A stretch of 64,000 nucleotides of DNA from Bacteroidaceae bacterium (GTDB lineage: Bacteria; Bacteroidota; Bacteroidia; Bacteroidales; Bacteroidaceae). Position numbers and translations under genes: made by a program. How positions within the stretch are numbered: position 1 is the first letter of the stretch; each line of letters starts with the position of its first letter. The stretch is taken from positions 1 through 64,000 of the forward strand of contig JAFZSP010000034.1 of the NCBI GenBank assembly GCA_017619335.1, given 5' to 3'. The notes below the pieces were generated by a model, which was not told where the DNA came from, did not search any database, and saw only the letters and a program-made list of their open reading frames with translations. This document shows positions 9,256 through 17,134 of this stretch, one piece after another.

Positions 9256-9287
9256 TTTGGGCGGAAACGGAAAGCGATGTACCTTTG
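9256..9287 (+). promoter_or_regulatory. Promoter of GH97-GH92 operon
   Basis: TTTG at 9256-9259, a 20-bp spacer, and TACCTTTG at 9280-9287: a full match to the Bacteroidota -33/-7 consensus. The -7 box ends 26 bp before the GH97 ATG. Confidence 0.75.
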
Positions 9288-9313
9288 TGGCGTAAACAAA
9301 CAATTTTCGTGAT

Positions 9314-11257
9314 ATGCAAAAGTTTTTTTCTCTGGCGGTGCTGCTGCTGATCGGTATGGCCGCCCACGCACAAAAACAAGTCAGTGCAACAAGTCCCGAC
9401 GGACAAACGAAGGTCACGGTCACCGTCTCTGACCGCATTTACTATGATGTGGAGAGTCATGGCGAACAGCTCTTCCAGCAGTGCCACATCGGCCTGACCC
9501 TGCGTGACCGCACGCTGGGTGAGAAGCCTGTGCTGAAAGGCAAGAAAGTGACGACCGTCCGTGAGACCGTCACACCCATTCACCCCCTGAAAGCCAGTCA
9601 GGTGGAGAACAACTACACGCTGCTCACCCTCACCTTCGGTGGCAACTACAAGGTGGAATGGCGCGTTTATGACGATGGCGTCGCCTACCGTTTCGTCACT
9701 GCCCTGAAAGGTGATATAGAAGTGATGAGCGAGGATGGTACGTGGCAGTTGTCGAAACCCGGCAAGCTCGTGCTGCAGCAGCCTGGCGGCTTCAAGACCA
9801 GCTGTGAGGAGAACTACTCCGTCGTGGCCAGCAACGAATGGAAGGCAGAAGATCGCATGAGCGAACTTCCCATCCTGGTAATGGGTGAACGGCAGAAAGT
9901 GCTCATCTCGGAATTCGATCTCTTCGACTACGCCGGTGTGTTCCTCAAATCCACTGGCGAGGGCACCAACGCCTTCTCCATCGTCCAGCCCAAGTGCCCG
10001 ACGGAATACGAAGACCAAGGTGACCGCAGCCATAAGATTCTGAAGGAAGCCGACTACGTGGCCAAGACCGCCGGCACGCGTTCCTTCCCCTGGCGTTATA
10101 TGTATATCACCCAGAGCGACACCCAACTGCCCGTGAACGCCATGCCCGTGCGCCTGGCTCCTGCCAACGCCATCGGCCCGACAGACTGGATCAAGGTGGG
10201 ACAGACCTGCTGGGACTGGCTCAACGGCATACCCTTCGGCCCCGACGTGACCTTCAAGTCCGGCATCAATCTGGAGACCTATAAGTACTTCATCGATTTT
10301 GCCGCCCGCAATGGCGTGGGTTACATCCTCATCGACGAGGGCTGGGCCAAGAACACCCGTGATCCCTTCGTCACTAATCCCGAGGTGCATCTGCCCGAAA
10401 TCATCGCCTACGGCAAGAGCAAGGGCGTGGGTGTCATCCTTTGGCTCCCGTGGCTCACTGTGGAGCACCACATGGACCTCTTCCAGAAGTTCGAGGAATG
10501 GGGCATCAAGGGCACCAAGATTGACTTCATGGATCGTCAGGACCAGTGGATGGTTAACTTCTACGAGCGGGTGGCCAAGGAAGCTGCCAAACACCACATC
10601 TTCGTGGACTTCCACGGCGCCTTCCATCCCAGCGGACTGGACTACAAGTATCCCAACGTGCTGACCTACGAGGGCGTGCGCGGTATGGAATACAATGGTA
10701 GTTGCAAGCCCGACAACAGCGTGTGGCTCCCCTTCCTGCGCAATGCCGTAGGCCCCATGGACTACACACCCGGTTCCATGCTCAACTACCAGCCCGAGGT
10801 ACACCACGGCAACCGTCCCATCTGTGCAGGAGTGGGCACCAAGGTGTTCAATCTGGCCATCTTCGTGCTGGCCGAGAGCAACCTCCAGATGCTTATGGAT
10901 AACCCCTGCCGCTACGACCAGTGGCCCGACTGCCGCGACTTCCTCACCAGCGTGCCTGTCAACTGGGACGAGACCCGCGTCCTCGCTGCCGAAGCAGGCC
11001 AGTACTGCGTGACAGCCAAGCGCAAGGGCGACCGCTGGTTCATCGGTGGCATCACCAACAGCCAGGAGCGTGACCTCCAGCTGAAGCTTGACTTCCTGCT
11101 CGCAGGCAAACAGTTCGCAATGACCAGCTTTGCCGACGGCGTCAATGCAGACATAATCGCCATGGATTACATCCGCAAGGAGAGCAAGGTCGGCAGTACC
11201 ACCACCCTGCCCGTTCACATGGCCCGCAACGGCGGTTGGTGTGCCGTTATTCAATAA
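9314..11257 (+). CDS. Glycoside hydrolase family 97, retaining alpha-galactosidase-type
   Basis: A 647-aa exported enzyme with a signal peptide (about residues 1-19, ending AHA). The N-terminal beta-sandwich (~20-270) leads into a TIM barrel with WDWLNG, DEGWAKN, GTKIDFMDR and LTYEGVRGMEY, all GH97 landmarks. Asp404 in KIDFMD sits where the retaining GH97 enzymes have their nucleophile, and Glu453 in LTYEG is the likely acid/base. Inverting SusB-type enzymes lack that Asp, so alpha-galactosidase-like retaining chemistry is more likely than alpha-glucosidase. It is followed 14 bp later by a GH92 gene. No SusC/SusD pair is present in the window. Confidence 0.9.
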   Translation: MQKFFSLAVLLLIGMAAHAQKQVSATSPDGQTKVTVTVSDRIYYDVESHGEQLFQQCHIGLTLRDRTLGEKPVLKGKKVTTVRETVTPIHPLKASQVENNYTLLTLTFGGNYKVEWRVYDDGVAYRFVTALKGDIEVMSEDGTWQLSKPGKLVLQQPGGFKTSCEENYSVVASNEWKAEDRMSELPILVMGERQKVLISEFDLFDYAGVFLKSTGEGTNAFSIVQPKCPTEYEDQGDRSHKILKEADYVAKTAGTRSFPWRYMYITQSDTQLPVNAMPVRLAPANAIGPTDWIKVGQTCWDWLNGIPFGPDVTFKSGINLETYKYFIDFAARNGVGYILIDEGWAKNTRDPFVTNPEVHLPEIIAYGKSKGVGVILWLPWLTVEHHMDLFQKFEEWGIKGTKIDFMDRQDQWMVNFYERVAKEAAKHHIFVDFHGAFHPSGLDYKYPNVLTYEGVRGMEYNGSCKPDNSVWLPFLRNAVGPMDYTPGSMLNYQPEVHHGNRPICAGVGTKVFNLAIFVLAESNLQMLMDNPCRYDQWPDCRDFLTSVPVNWDETRVLAAEAGQYCVTAKRKGDRWFIGGITNSQERDLQLKLDFLLAGKQFAMTSFADGVNADIIAMDYIRKESKVGSTTTLPVHMARNGGWCAVIQ

Positions 11258-11271
11258 TCGCGAGGCAAGCC

Positions 11272-13326
11272 ATGAAGAAGCTGTCATTAGCAGCTGCCAT
11301 CCTCCTGTTGAGTCCTGTTGGAGCGGTGGCAGAAGGCACTGTGGTTGAGGGAGATGTGCTGGACAAGGTGAACCTCTTCCTCGGCACCGCCGACGACTAC
11401 GGGCAGATGGCCCCTGGCGCCACGGTGCCCTATAGCCAGATTCAGGTGTGCCCCGACAGCCGACCGCGCCAACACCCGGGTTACGACTATGAAGTGCCGA
11501 CCATTTCAGGCTTCAGTATCAACCGCCTCTCGGGTGTTGGTGGCAGCGGTTGTGGCGGCAATGTATCCCTTATGCCGGATGCCACAGGTGAGGACGTTCG
11601 CTTGTTGAAGGAGACCGAACAGGCCTCGCCGGGCTACTACCGTGTTCGTCTGAGCAACGGCGTGTCGTTCGCGGCCACGGCCGACCATCGGATGGCTGTG
11701 GAGCGTTTCTCCTTCCCCGAAGCCTCCGAGGCGGTGCTGCTGCTCAATCCGCGTTCGGCTTTCGACCGGCTCTTTGCCGCCGGCTTCCAGCAGAAGACAC
11801 CCACCATGGGACAAGGCTTTGCCGAATGTGCCAACACCTGCGGACGCGGCCGTTACCATCTGCACTACCGCCTTTACACCAGCGCTCCTTTCTCTCTTGA
11901 CACCATTGCCGACGGGAGACTGAGGTTGAGGTTTCAAGAGGCAGGTTTCAAGATTCAGGATGCAGGTTTCAAGGAGGTGGAGGTGCGCATTGTTGTCTCC
12001 ACAGGTCTGGCCGACGAGCTGGACAAGTTGACGGAGGCGTCCGTGTGGCAGACCGACTTCCAGACCCTTGCAGCACGTGCCCGAGCACAATGGCAGCGCC
12101 TGCTCTCCACGGTGGAAGTGGAAGGTGGTTCGGCCGACCAACAGACCCTCTTCTATACCTCTTTATATAGGACGTTCCACAGTCCCTTCCAGGTGACCGA
12201 CCCGCTGATGACGCGCTATCTGGGTACCGATGGCCAGCCGCACGAGGCCACCGCCGGCACCTACTACAGCTCGTGGTCGCTCTGGGACACCTATCGCACC
12301 AAGTTCCCCCTCATCACCCTGCTGGATGGCGAACACAGCGCAGACATAATGCATTCATTGTCACAGCTTTTTATCACCGGCAAAAAGGACTGGAGCACCG
12401 ACCACGAGTGTGTGCCCACCGTGCGTACAGAGCACGCCATTGCCACGCTGTTGGACGCCTATCGCCAGGGTATCAGCATCCCTGCACTGCGCGACGCCTA
12501 TCCCGGAATGGTGGAAGAGGTGAAGCGTCTGAGCCTGAAAAGTCCCGACCAGTGTCTGGAAGCCAGTGGCGACTTCTGGGCACTCGGTGAGTTGGCCGGA
12601 GAATTAGGGCTGACGGAGGACGCCGCCCGCTGGAGCCGTCGTGGCGAAGCCATCTTTGACAGCATCTGGCCGCGTGAGTTCCAGCACATCGACGAGACCT
12701 ACACCAAAATGCGAGGCAACGGTCTGTATCAGGGCACTCGCTGGCAGTACCGCTGGGGCGCTCCGATGTATCTGCCTCGCATGATTCAGTTCGCGGGCAA
12801 GAAGAAACTCGCCAGTGAGCTCCAGCAGTTCTTCCATGAGGAACTGTACAATCAAGGCAACGAACCCGATATCCATGTGCCCTTCCTCTTTGGCCGGCTC
12901 GGGATGCCCGAGCAGACGGGCGAGATCGTTCGCAGCTTAGCTACGACGTCCGTCACACACCGCTATGGCGGCAACGACGCCTACCCCACTCCCTTCGTCG
13001 GCTGTGCCTTCGTGAACCAGCCTCGCGGCTACTGTCCTGAGATGGACGAAGACGATGGAGCCATGAGTGCGTGGTATGTCTTTGCCAGTATCGGGATGTA
13101 TCCGCTGGTCGTCGGTGAAGCGGTCTATGAGCTTTTCCCGCCCCTCTTTGACAAGGTGACGCTGCACCTGGGAGCAGACAACCAGACGACCGTTGTCATC
13201 AGGGTTGAGGGCCGTGGGAAGCAGAAGAATGGCTTCCGACACGTGACCTGGAACGGCAAACGGTTGCGCCAACACCGCCTTTCGGTTCGGGAACTCAAGC
13301 AAGGCGGCGAACTCGTGTTCCGCTGA
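11272..13326 (+). CDS. Glycoside hydrolase family 92, alpha-mannosidase
   Basis: A 684-aa exported protein from the ATG at 11272 (signal peptide MKKLSLAAAILLLSPVGAVA). An in-frame start at 11236 lies inside the GH97 gene and would bury the signal peptide. Landmarks of GH92 are VNLFLGTADDYGQMAPGATVP at the N-terminus, SSWSLWDTYRTKFPL, GNEPDIHVPFLF, and DEDDGAMSAWYVFASIGMYP with its acidic residues. GH92 enzymes are calcium-dependent inverting exo-alpha-mannosidases acting on N-glycan or yeast mannan ends. Coupling with the GH97 suggests a small glycan-trimming operon, perhaps for host or plant glycans. Confidence 0.9.
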   Translation: MKKLSLAAAILLLSPVGAVAEGTVVEGDVLDKVNLFLGTADDYGQMAPGATVPYSQIQVCPDSRPRQHPGYDYEVPTISGFSINRLSGVGGSGCGGNVSLMPDATGEDVRLLKETEQASPGYYRVRLSNGVSFAATADHRMAVERFSFPEASEAVLLLNPRSAFDRLFAAGFQQKTPTMGQGFAECANTCGRGRYHLHYRLYTSAPFSLDTIADGRLRLRFQEAGFKIQDAGFKEVEVRIVVSTGLADELDKLTEASVWQTDFQTLAARARAQWQRLLSTVEVEGGSADQQTLFYTSLYRTFHSPFQVTDPLMTRYLGTDGQPHEATAGTYYSSWSLWDTYRTKFPLITLLDGEHSADIMHSLSQLFITGKKDWSTDHECVPTVRTEHAIATLLDAYRQGISIPALRDAYPGMVEEVKRLSLKSPDQCLEASGDFWALGELAGELGLTEDAARWSRRGEAIFDSIWPREFQHIDETYTKMRGNGLYQGTRWQYRWGAPMYLPRMIQFAGKKKLASELQQFFHEELYNQGNEPDIHVPFLFGRLGMPEQTGEIVRSLATTSVTHRYGGNDAYPTPFVGCAFVNQPRGYCPEMDEDDGAMSAWYVFASIGMYPLVVGEAVYELFPPLFDKVTLHLGADNQTTVVIRVEGRGKQKNGFRHVTWNGKRLRQHRLSVRELKQGGELVFR

Positions 13327-13338
13327 TCACGTGTTCCT

Positions 13339-14259
13339 TTAACCTAAGAAGAATAGACTGACGCCCAGCACCGAAATCACGGCACCAAGGACGGAACGCC
13401 AGGTGATTTTCTGGTGGAACAACCATTTGGAGGGCAGCAGAATGAGGATGGGTGTCAGTGCCATCAGTGTGGAAGCCACACCTGCACTGGTGTATTGCAC
13501 AGCCATCAGCGAGAAGCCCACTCCGAAGAAAGGCCCGAAGATGGTTGTGGCCGTGGCGATTGTCATTCCCCGACCATCCTGCAAGGCCTCTCGCAGCGGT
13601 CGCAAGCCCTCGCGGAAATAGAGCAGCAGGCCGAAACCCACGATGCCAGCGATGCACCGCAGGAAGTTGGCACTGAAAGGAATCATCCAGCCTGGCATCG
13701 CGGCGGTGTCATAATGGTCCATGCCTATCTTGCTCAGCACCAAACCGATACCTTGACAGAGCGCCGCGCCCACGGCAAAGAGGACACCATTCCGAGGCAG
13801 CTTCAGGGAGACTTTGTGGTGCTCTCCACGACCCAGGACGGAGATGCCGATACCGATGAGGGTGACCACCATGGCCACAATACTCATGGGTGCCATCTCC
13901 TGCCCCAGCGCCATCCAAGCCAACAGAGCGGCTGTCAGCGGAGCCAGTGTCATAAAGAGCTGACCAAAACGAGAACCGATAATGATGTAACATTGGAAGA
14001 GGCAGAAGTCACCGATCACATAGCCCACGACGCCTGAGAGCAGCATCCATCCGCAAGCCTGCAAGGAACCTACGGGCGGCAGCGGAGTGCCCGTTACCAC
14101 CCAGAACAATGCTAAGGAAAACAGCAGGGCCAGACCCATTCGCAGCACATTCAGCGTCAGGTTCCCCAAGCGCTTGCTTCCGTATTCACTCAGCAGAGCC
14201 GTGGCCGTCCAAGAGAACGCCACACCGATGGAAATCATTTCTCCGAAGAAGTTGCTCAT
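13339..14259 (-). CDS. DMT (EamA) family transporter
   Basis: A 306-aa membrane protein with about ten hydrophobic segments in two EamA halves (residues ~1-140 and ~155-306). Each half carries the family's Gly/Ala-rich helices, for example GQLFMTLAPLTAALLAWMALGQ and SAGVASTLMALTPILILLPSKW. It probably exports a small metabolite through the inner membrane, but the substrate cannot be predicted. It is the last gene of an operon with glycerate kinase (20-bp gap) and a lactonase. It converges on the GH92 gene with only 12 bp between the stops and no obvious terminator there. Confidence 0.88.
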   Translation of the reverse strand: MSNFFGEMISIGVAFSWTATALLSEYGSKRLGNLTLNVLRMGLALLFSLALFWVVTGTPLPPVGSLQACGWMLLSGVVGYVIGDFCLFQCYIIIGSRFGQLFMTLAPLTAALLAWMALGQEMAPMSIVAMVVTLIGIGISVLGRGEHHKVSLKLPRNGVLFAVGAALCQGIGLVLSKIGMDHYDTAAMPGWMIPFSANFLRCIAGIVGFGLLLYFREGLRPLREALQDGRGMTIATATTIFGPFFGVGFSLMAVQYTSAGVASTLMALTPILILLPSKWLFHQKITWRSVLGAVISVLGVSLFFLG

Positions 14260-14279
14260 CTTTTATTATTTCTCCTGTT

Positions 14280-15338
14280 TTAAGATGTTTGCATCAGACG
14301 TGCCAGCGTCTGACGGATATGTTGCCGGGCCACCTCTTTGCGCAGGACGTCCTGGAGCCTGAACCCCGAGGGGTTGATGCACTCCACACGTGCAAAACCC
14401 GCACTGAGCAACGCTTCACGGTCGCGGACGCTGCCCGCTATCAACCACACGGGAACGCCGCCGGCTGACTGCAAGACACCCAAGGGCACCTTTCCCATCA
14501 GCGTCTGGCGGTCGGCAGCACCCTCACCGGTAACGATGAGGTCTGCATCCCGAACCTTCTCTTCGAATCCGATGGTGTCCAACAGCCACTTGATGCCCGA
14601 CACACGGGTGGCATTCAGAAACTGCAGGAAAGCATAGCCCACGCCTCCTGCTGCCCCGGCGCCTTCCCACTCGGAACGGTCATAGCCCAACGCGCGTGCA
14701 GACGCCTCGGCAAAAGCCTTTGCCTGCCCTTCCAGCAGCCGCACCATCTCTTCTGTGGCGCCCTTCTGCGGGGCAAAGACGTGCGCGGCACCGTTCTTAC
14801 CACAGAGCGGGTTCCTGACGTCCGTGGCGATGGTGAAGTGCACATCGGCCAGCGCCTCGGTCACACCGCCCAGCCCGCTGACCATTCCACAGTCTGTCAG
14901 CGCTTGCAACAAGCCCTTCCCTGCATCGCTGGTCGCACTGCCGCCCAGTCCCACGACGATGCGTTTCGCTCCTCTGCGGACGGCATCCGCCACCATCTGT
15001 CCCGTGCCGTAACTCGTGGCTGCCAAGGGGTTGCGCTCCGTGTCCTTCAGGAGCGTCAGGCCACTCGCCTGAGCCATCTCCATCACGGCCAGTTCATCCC
15101 GCAGCAGGTACTTCGCGCAGACAGGGCGCAACAGCGGGTCGTTCACCATCACGCCTACCAGCGTGCCGCCAAGCGCTGCATGAGCAGCGTCCACGAAGCC
15201 CTCGCCGCCGTCGCTGACAGGCACTTGCACCACAACCGCCTCCGGCGCAGCCTCCCCGATGGCGACTGCTGCCGCCTCATTGGCCTCCGTGGAGGTCAGG
15301 CAGCCCTTCAGGGAATCTATGGCAACGACAAACTTCAT
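14280..15338 (-). CDS. Glycerate kinase (GarK/GlxK family)
   Basis: A 352-aa cytoplasmic kinase. FVVAIDSLKGCLTS at the start, PVSDGGEGF near residue 47, VGLGGSATSDAG near 130 and DLIVTGEG near 280 are the hallmarks of type-I glycerate 2-kinases, which make 2-phosphoglycerate from glycerate. The ATG at 15338 is chosen because the protein then begins exactly with the conserved MKFVVAID strand; a GTG seven codons upstream is less likely. It lies 24 bp downstream of the lactonase gene and 20 bp upstream of a DMT transporter gene, which suggests sugar-acid or glycerate use. Confidence 0.9.
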   Translation of the reverse strand: MKFVVAIDSLKGCLTSTEANEAAAVAIGEAAPEAVVVQVPVSDGGEGFVDAAHAALGGTLVGVMVNDPLLRPVCAKYLLRDELAVMEMAQASGLTLLKDTERNPLAATSYGTGQMVADAVRRGAKRIVVGLGGSATSDAGKGLLQALTDCGMVSGLGGVTEALADVHFTIATDVRNPLCGKNGAAHVFAPQKGATEEMVRLLEGQAKAFAEASARALGYDRSEWEGAGAAGGVGYAFLQFLNATRVSGIKWLLDTIGFEEKVRDADLIVTGEGAADRQTLMGKVPLGVLQSAGGVPVWLIAGSVRDREALLSAGFARVECINPSGFRLQDVLRKEVARQHIRQTLARLMQTS

Positions 15339-15362
15339 TGATCGTGAATCCGTGACCACCTG

Positions 15363-16457
15363 CTAAAACATTTGTACACAGACGGGTTTACTGAGAGGTA
15401 TATCTTTGTGGGTATCTGTCAGTAGTCCTGTTTTCGGATTCCGCAGGAACACCTGAATCTTGTCACTGTCACGGCAGCAGCAGAGGAGGTAACGTCCATT
15501 GGGAGAGATATTGAACTGTCGCGGATGGGCTGCCGTGGGCTGATAGCCGACACGCGTCAGCAGTCCTGTCTGCGCGTTGACGGCAAAGATGGCAATGCCC
15601 TCGGCTTGCAGACGATTGCTGGAATAGAGGAAGCGTCCGTCGGGACTCAGATGGAGGTCTGCCCCACCCCTTGCTGCCACGCTGTCAGAGACGATTTCCT
15701 GAAGCTGCTCCAGGCGGCCTTGGGCATAGCGGAAGACGGTCACACGGCCAGATAACTCGCTCATCAGGTAAGCATAACGGCCGTCACGGCTGAATATCAG
15801 ATGGCGCGGTCCGGAGTCTGCACTGACGGTGGCCGCCACACCATTGGCCGCCACTTTCTGTCCGTCCAGCCGGAAAGACAGGATCCTGTCGGCACTGAAA
15901 TCCGTGGCCAGGGCATACTTCCCGTCCGGGGTGAAACAGGCACAATGCACATGCGGCGTCTCCTGTCGCGTCAGGTCCGGGCCGCCAACGGAACCGAGGA
16001 ACCGCGTGACCAGATCCGGCAATGACGCCTGCCCCTTCAGGCGAAACACGCTCATCGAGCCCCCGGAGTAATTCGCGGTGAGGACCGTTTGGCCGTTGGT
16101 GGCCACGTAACAGGGGTCGCCGCCCTGAACGGCTGCAGACCCTATCAGCTCCATCTCGCCCGTACGGGGATTCAGTCGAATGGTCTTGAGGGATGCCTCG
16201 TCATCATTGGTTTCACAAACGGCGTACACCCGTCGCCGGTCCGGCGAGACAGTTAGGAAGGAAGGGTTCCGCGTGGTCAGTGCGTTCAAGGCAGTGGCTT
16301 CACCGGTTTCCTGATTGAAGGAGTAGGAGTAAATCCCTCGGCTGCTGCCGTCGGTATAGGTGCCCACGAGCATCATCACCTTCTCCTGTGCCTGCACCAG
16401 ACCCATGGAAAAAGGCAAGAAAGCGAATAGCATGAAGAAGAAAGTCTGCAGTTTCAT
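15363..16457 (-). CDS. Exported lactonase / Pgl-like seven-bladed propeller
   Basis: A 364-aa protein with signal peptide (residues 1-23, ending VQAQ), then repeated propeller blades. Typical motifs are VGTYTDGSSRGIYSYSFN, NPSFLTVSPDRRRVYAV, TPHVHCACFTPDGKYALATD and GPRHLIFSRDGRYAYLMSEL. This is the lactonase family of cycloisomerase-2/YbhE type, to which 6-phosphogluconolactonase belongs. Because it carries a signal peptide, a periplasmic lactonase or other propeller role is more likely than the pentose phosphate step. The ATG at 16457 starts the signal peptide. It is first in an operon with glycerate kinase and a DMT transporter. Confidence 0.87.
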   Translation of the reverse strand: MKLQTFFFMLFAFLPFSMGLVQAQEKVMMLVGTYTDGSSRGIYSYSFNQETGEATALNALTTRNPSFLTVSPDRRRVYAVCETNDDEASLKTIRLNPRTGEMELIGSAAVQGGDPCYVATNGQTVLTANYSGGSMSVFRLKGQASLPDLVTRFLGSVGGPDLTRQETPHVHCACFTPDGKYALATDFSADRILSFRLDGQKVAANGVAATVSADSGPRHLIFSRDGRYAYLMSELSGRVTVFRYAQGRLEQLQEIVSDSVAARGGADLHLSPDGRFLYSSNRLQAEGIAIFAVNAQTGLLTRVGYQPTAAHPRQFNISPNGRYLLCCCRDSDKIQVFLRNPKTGLLTDTHKDIPLSKPVCVQMF

Positions 16458-16490
16458 TATTGTATATAGAGGGACGTGATGAATTCGCGG

Positions 16491-16498
16491 CAAAGGTA
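16491..16498 (-). promoter_or_regulatory. -7 box of lactonase-glycerate kinase operon
   Basis: It reads TACCTTTG on the minus strand, 33 bp before the lactonase ATG. The -33 element is not well matched. Confidence 0.6.
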
Positions 16499-16620
16499 CG
16501 AAAAATGGTCTAATAAAGTCTAAATGCGGGAAAGAAATGTTTCATTTTGTCGCATAGAATGGTCATTTTCCTCGCAGAACTCCCATTTCAAGAGTTTTTT
16601 GAGTGAATAACGGACTCGGG

Positions 16621-17124
16621 TTATTCCGTGTTCTTGATTCGGTGTTTGACGTCCTTGCCGGTAGAGAGGCTGCGACCGAAGAGGTCCACGTATTCCACAT
16701 GCAAGGAGTTGGGAGACCTCATCTGAGCGTATAGACGAGTGAGTTGTGCTTCTTCTCCTCCAATGTTGGCCTGGGCAATCCATTTGCCGTCACGCAGACA
16801 GATGCGGATGAGGAGTTTGTCGTAGGCGGTGAGATGGATGGTGACCTCGTTGTTGCCGCGTTCCACGACCTTGTAGCCGAAGGCGAGCTTGCGCTGTACG
16901 AAGGAGAGTTCCTTCTGCCCGCCACCCTCTTCCACACGGATCCAATAGACGTGAATGGGGTCCTTGATATTCAGCTGGCCGTTCTGCTGCTGGACGTCAT
17001 AGCAGATGTAATTGCGGTTCTTGCTGCGCTCGAAACGGAAGAGACGGCCCTGGGGTTCGGCTGCGATGGCGGAAAAGAGACTGGCCGCAAATATCACGAG
17101 GAAGGAAAAGAGTCTGTAATTCAT
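16621..17124 (-). CDS. DUF4833 secreted protein
   Basis: A 167-aa protein with signal peptide (1-21, SAIAA). The mature part has FERSKNRNYICYDV, DPIHVYWIRVEEGG and ELSFVQRKLAFGYKV, which match DUF4833, an uncharacterised periplasmic family of Bacteroidota. It is the last gene of the lipid-type operon, 10 bp after the DUF5686 gene. Consistent pairing of an outer-membrane DUF5686 protein with this small periplasmic protein suggests they act on the pathway product at the envelope. That role is inference. Confidence 0.82.
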   Translation of the reverse strand: MNYRLFSFLVIFAASLFSAIAAEPQGRLFRFERSKNRNYICYDVQQQNGQLNIKDPIHVYWIRVEEGGGQKELSFVQRKLAFGYKVVERGNNEVTIHLTAYDKLLIRICLRDGKWIAQANIGGEEAQLTRLYAQMRSPNSLHVEYVDLFGRSLSTGKDVKHRIKNTE

Positions 17125-17134
17125 AATTCACGAA

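Larger units (their letters stand above)
8938..9313. other. Divergent intergenic region with degenerate AGGTTATAAGG repeats
   Basis: It holds the operon promoter on the left and the GH97 promoter on the right. Between about 9100 and 9215, copies of AAGGTTATAAGGTTATGAGG face a reversed copy (CCTTAAACCTTATAGCCTC), making an imperfect inverted repeat. I see no gene in it. It looks like AT-rich intergenic repeat sequence and could also contain an operator for the WYL regulator. Confidence 0.5.

Noticed and set aside
9233..11287. A 684-codon open frame on minus opposite the GH97 gene
   Set aside because: It mirrors a well-supported GH97 gene, has no family motifs and no promoter, and long antisense frames are common in GC-rich coding sequence.
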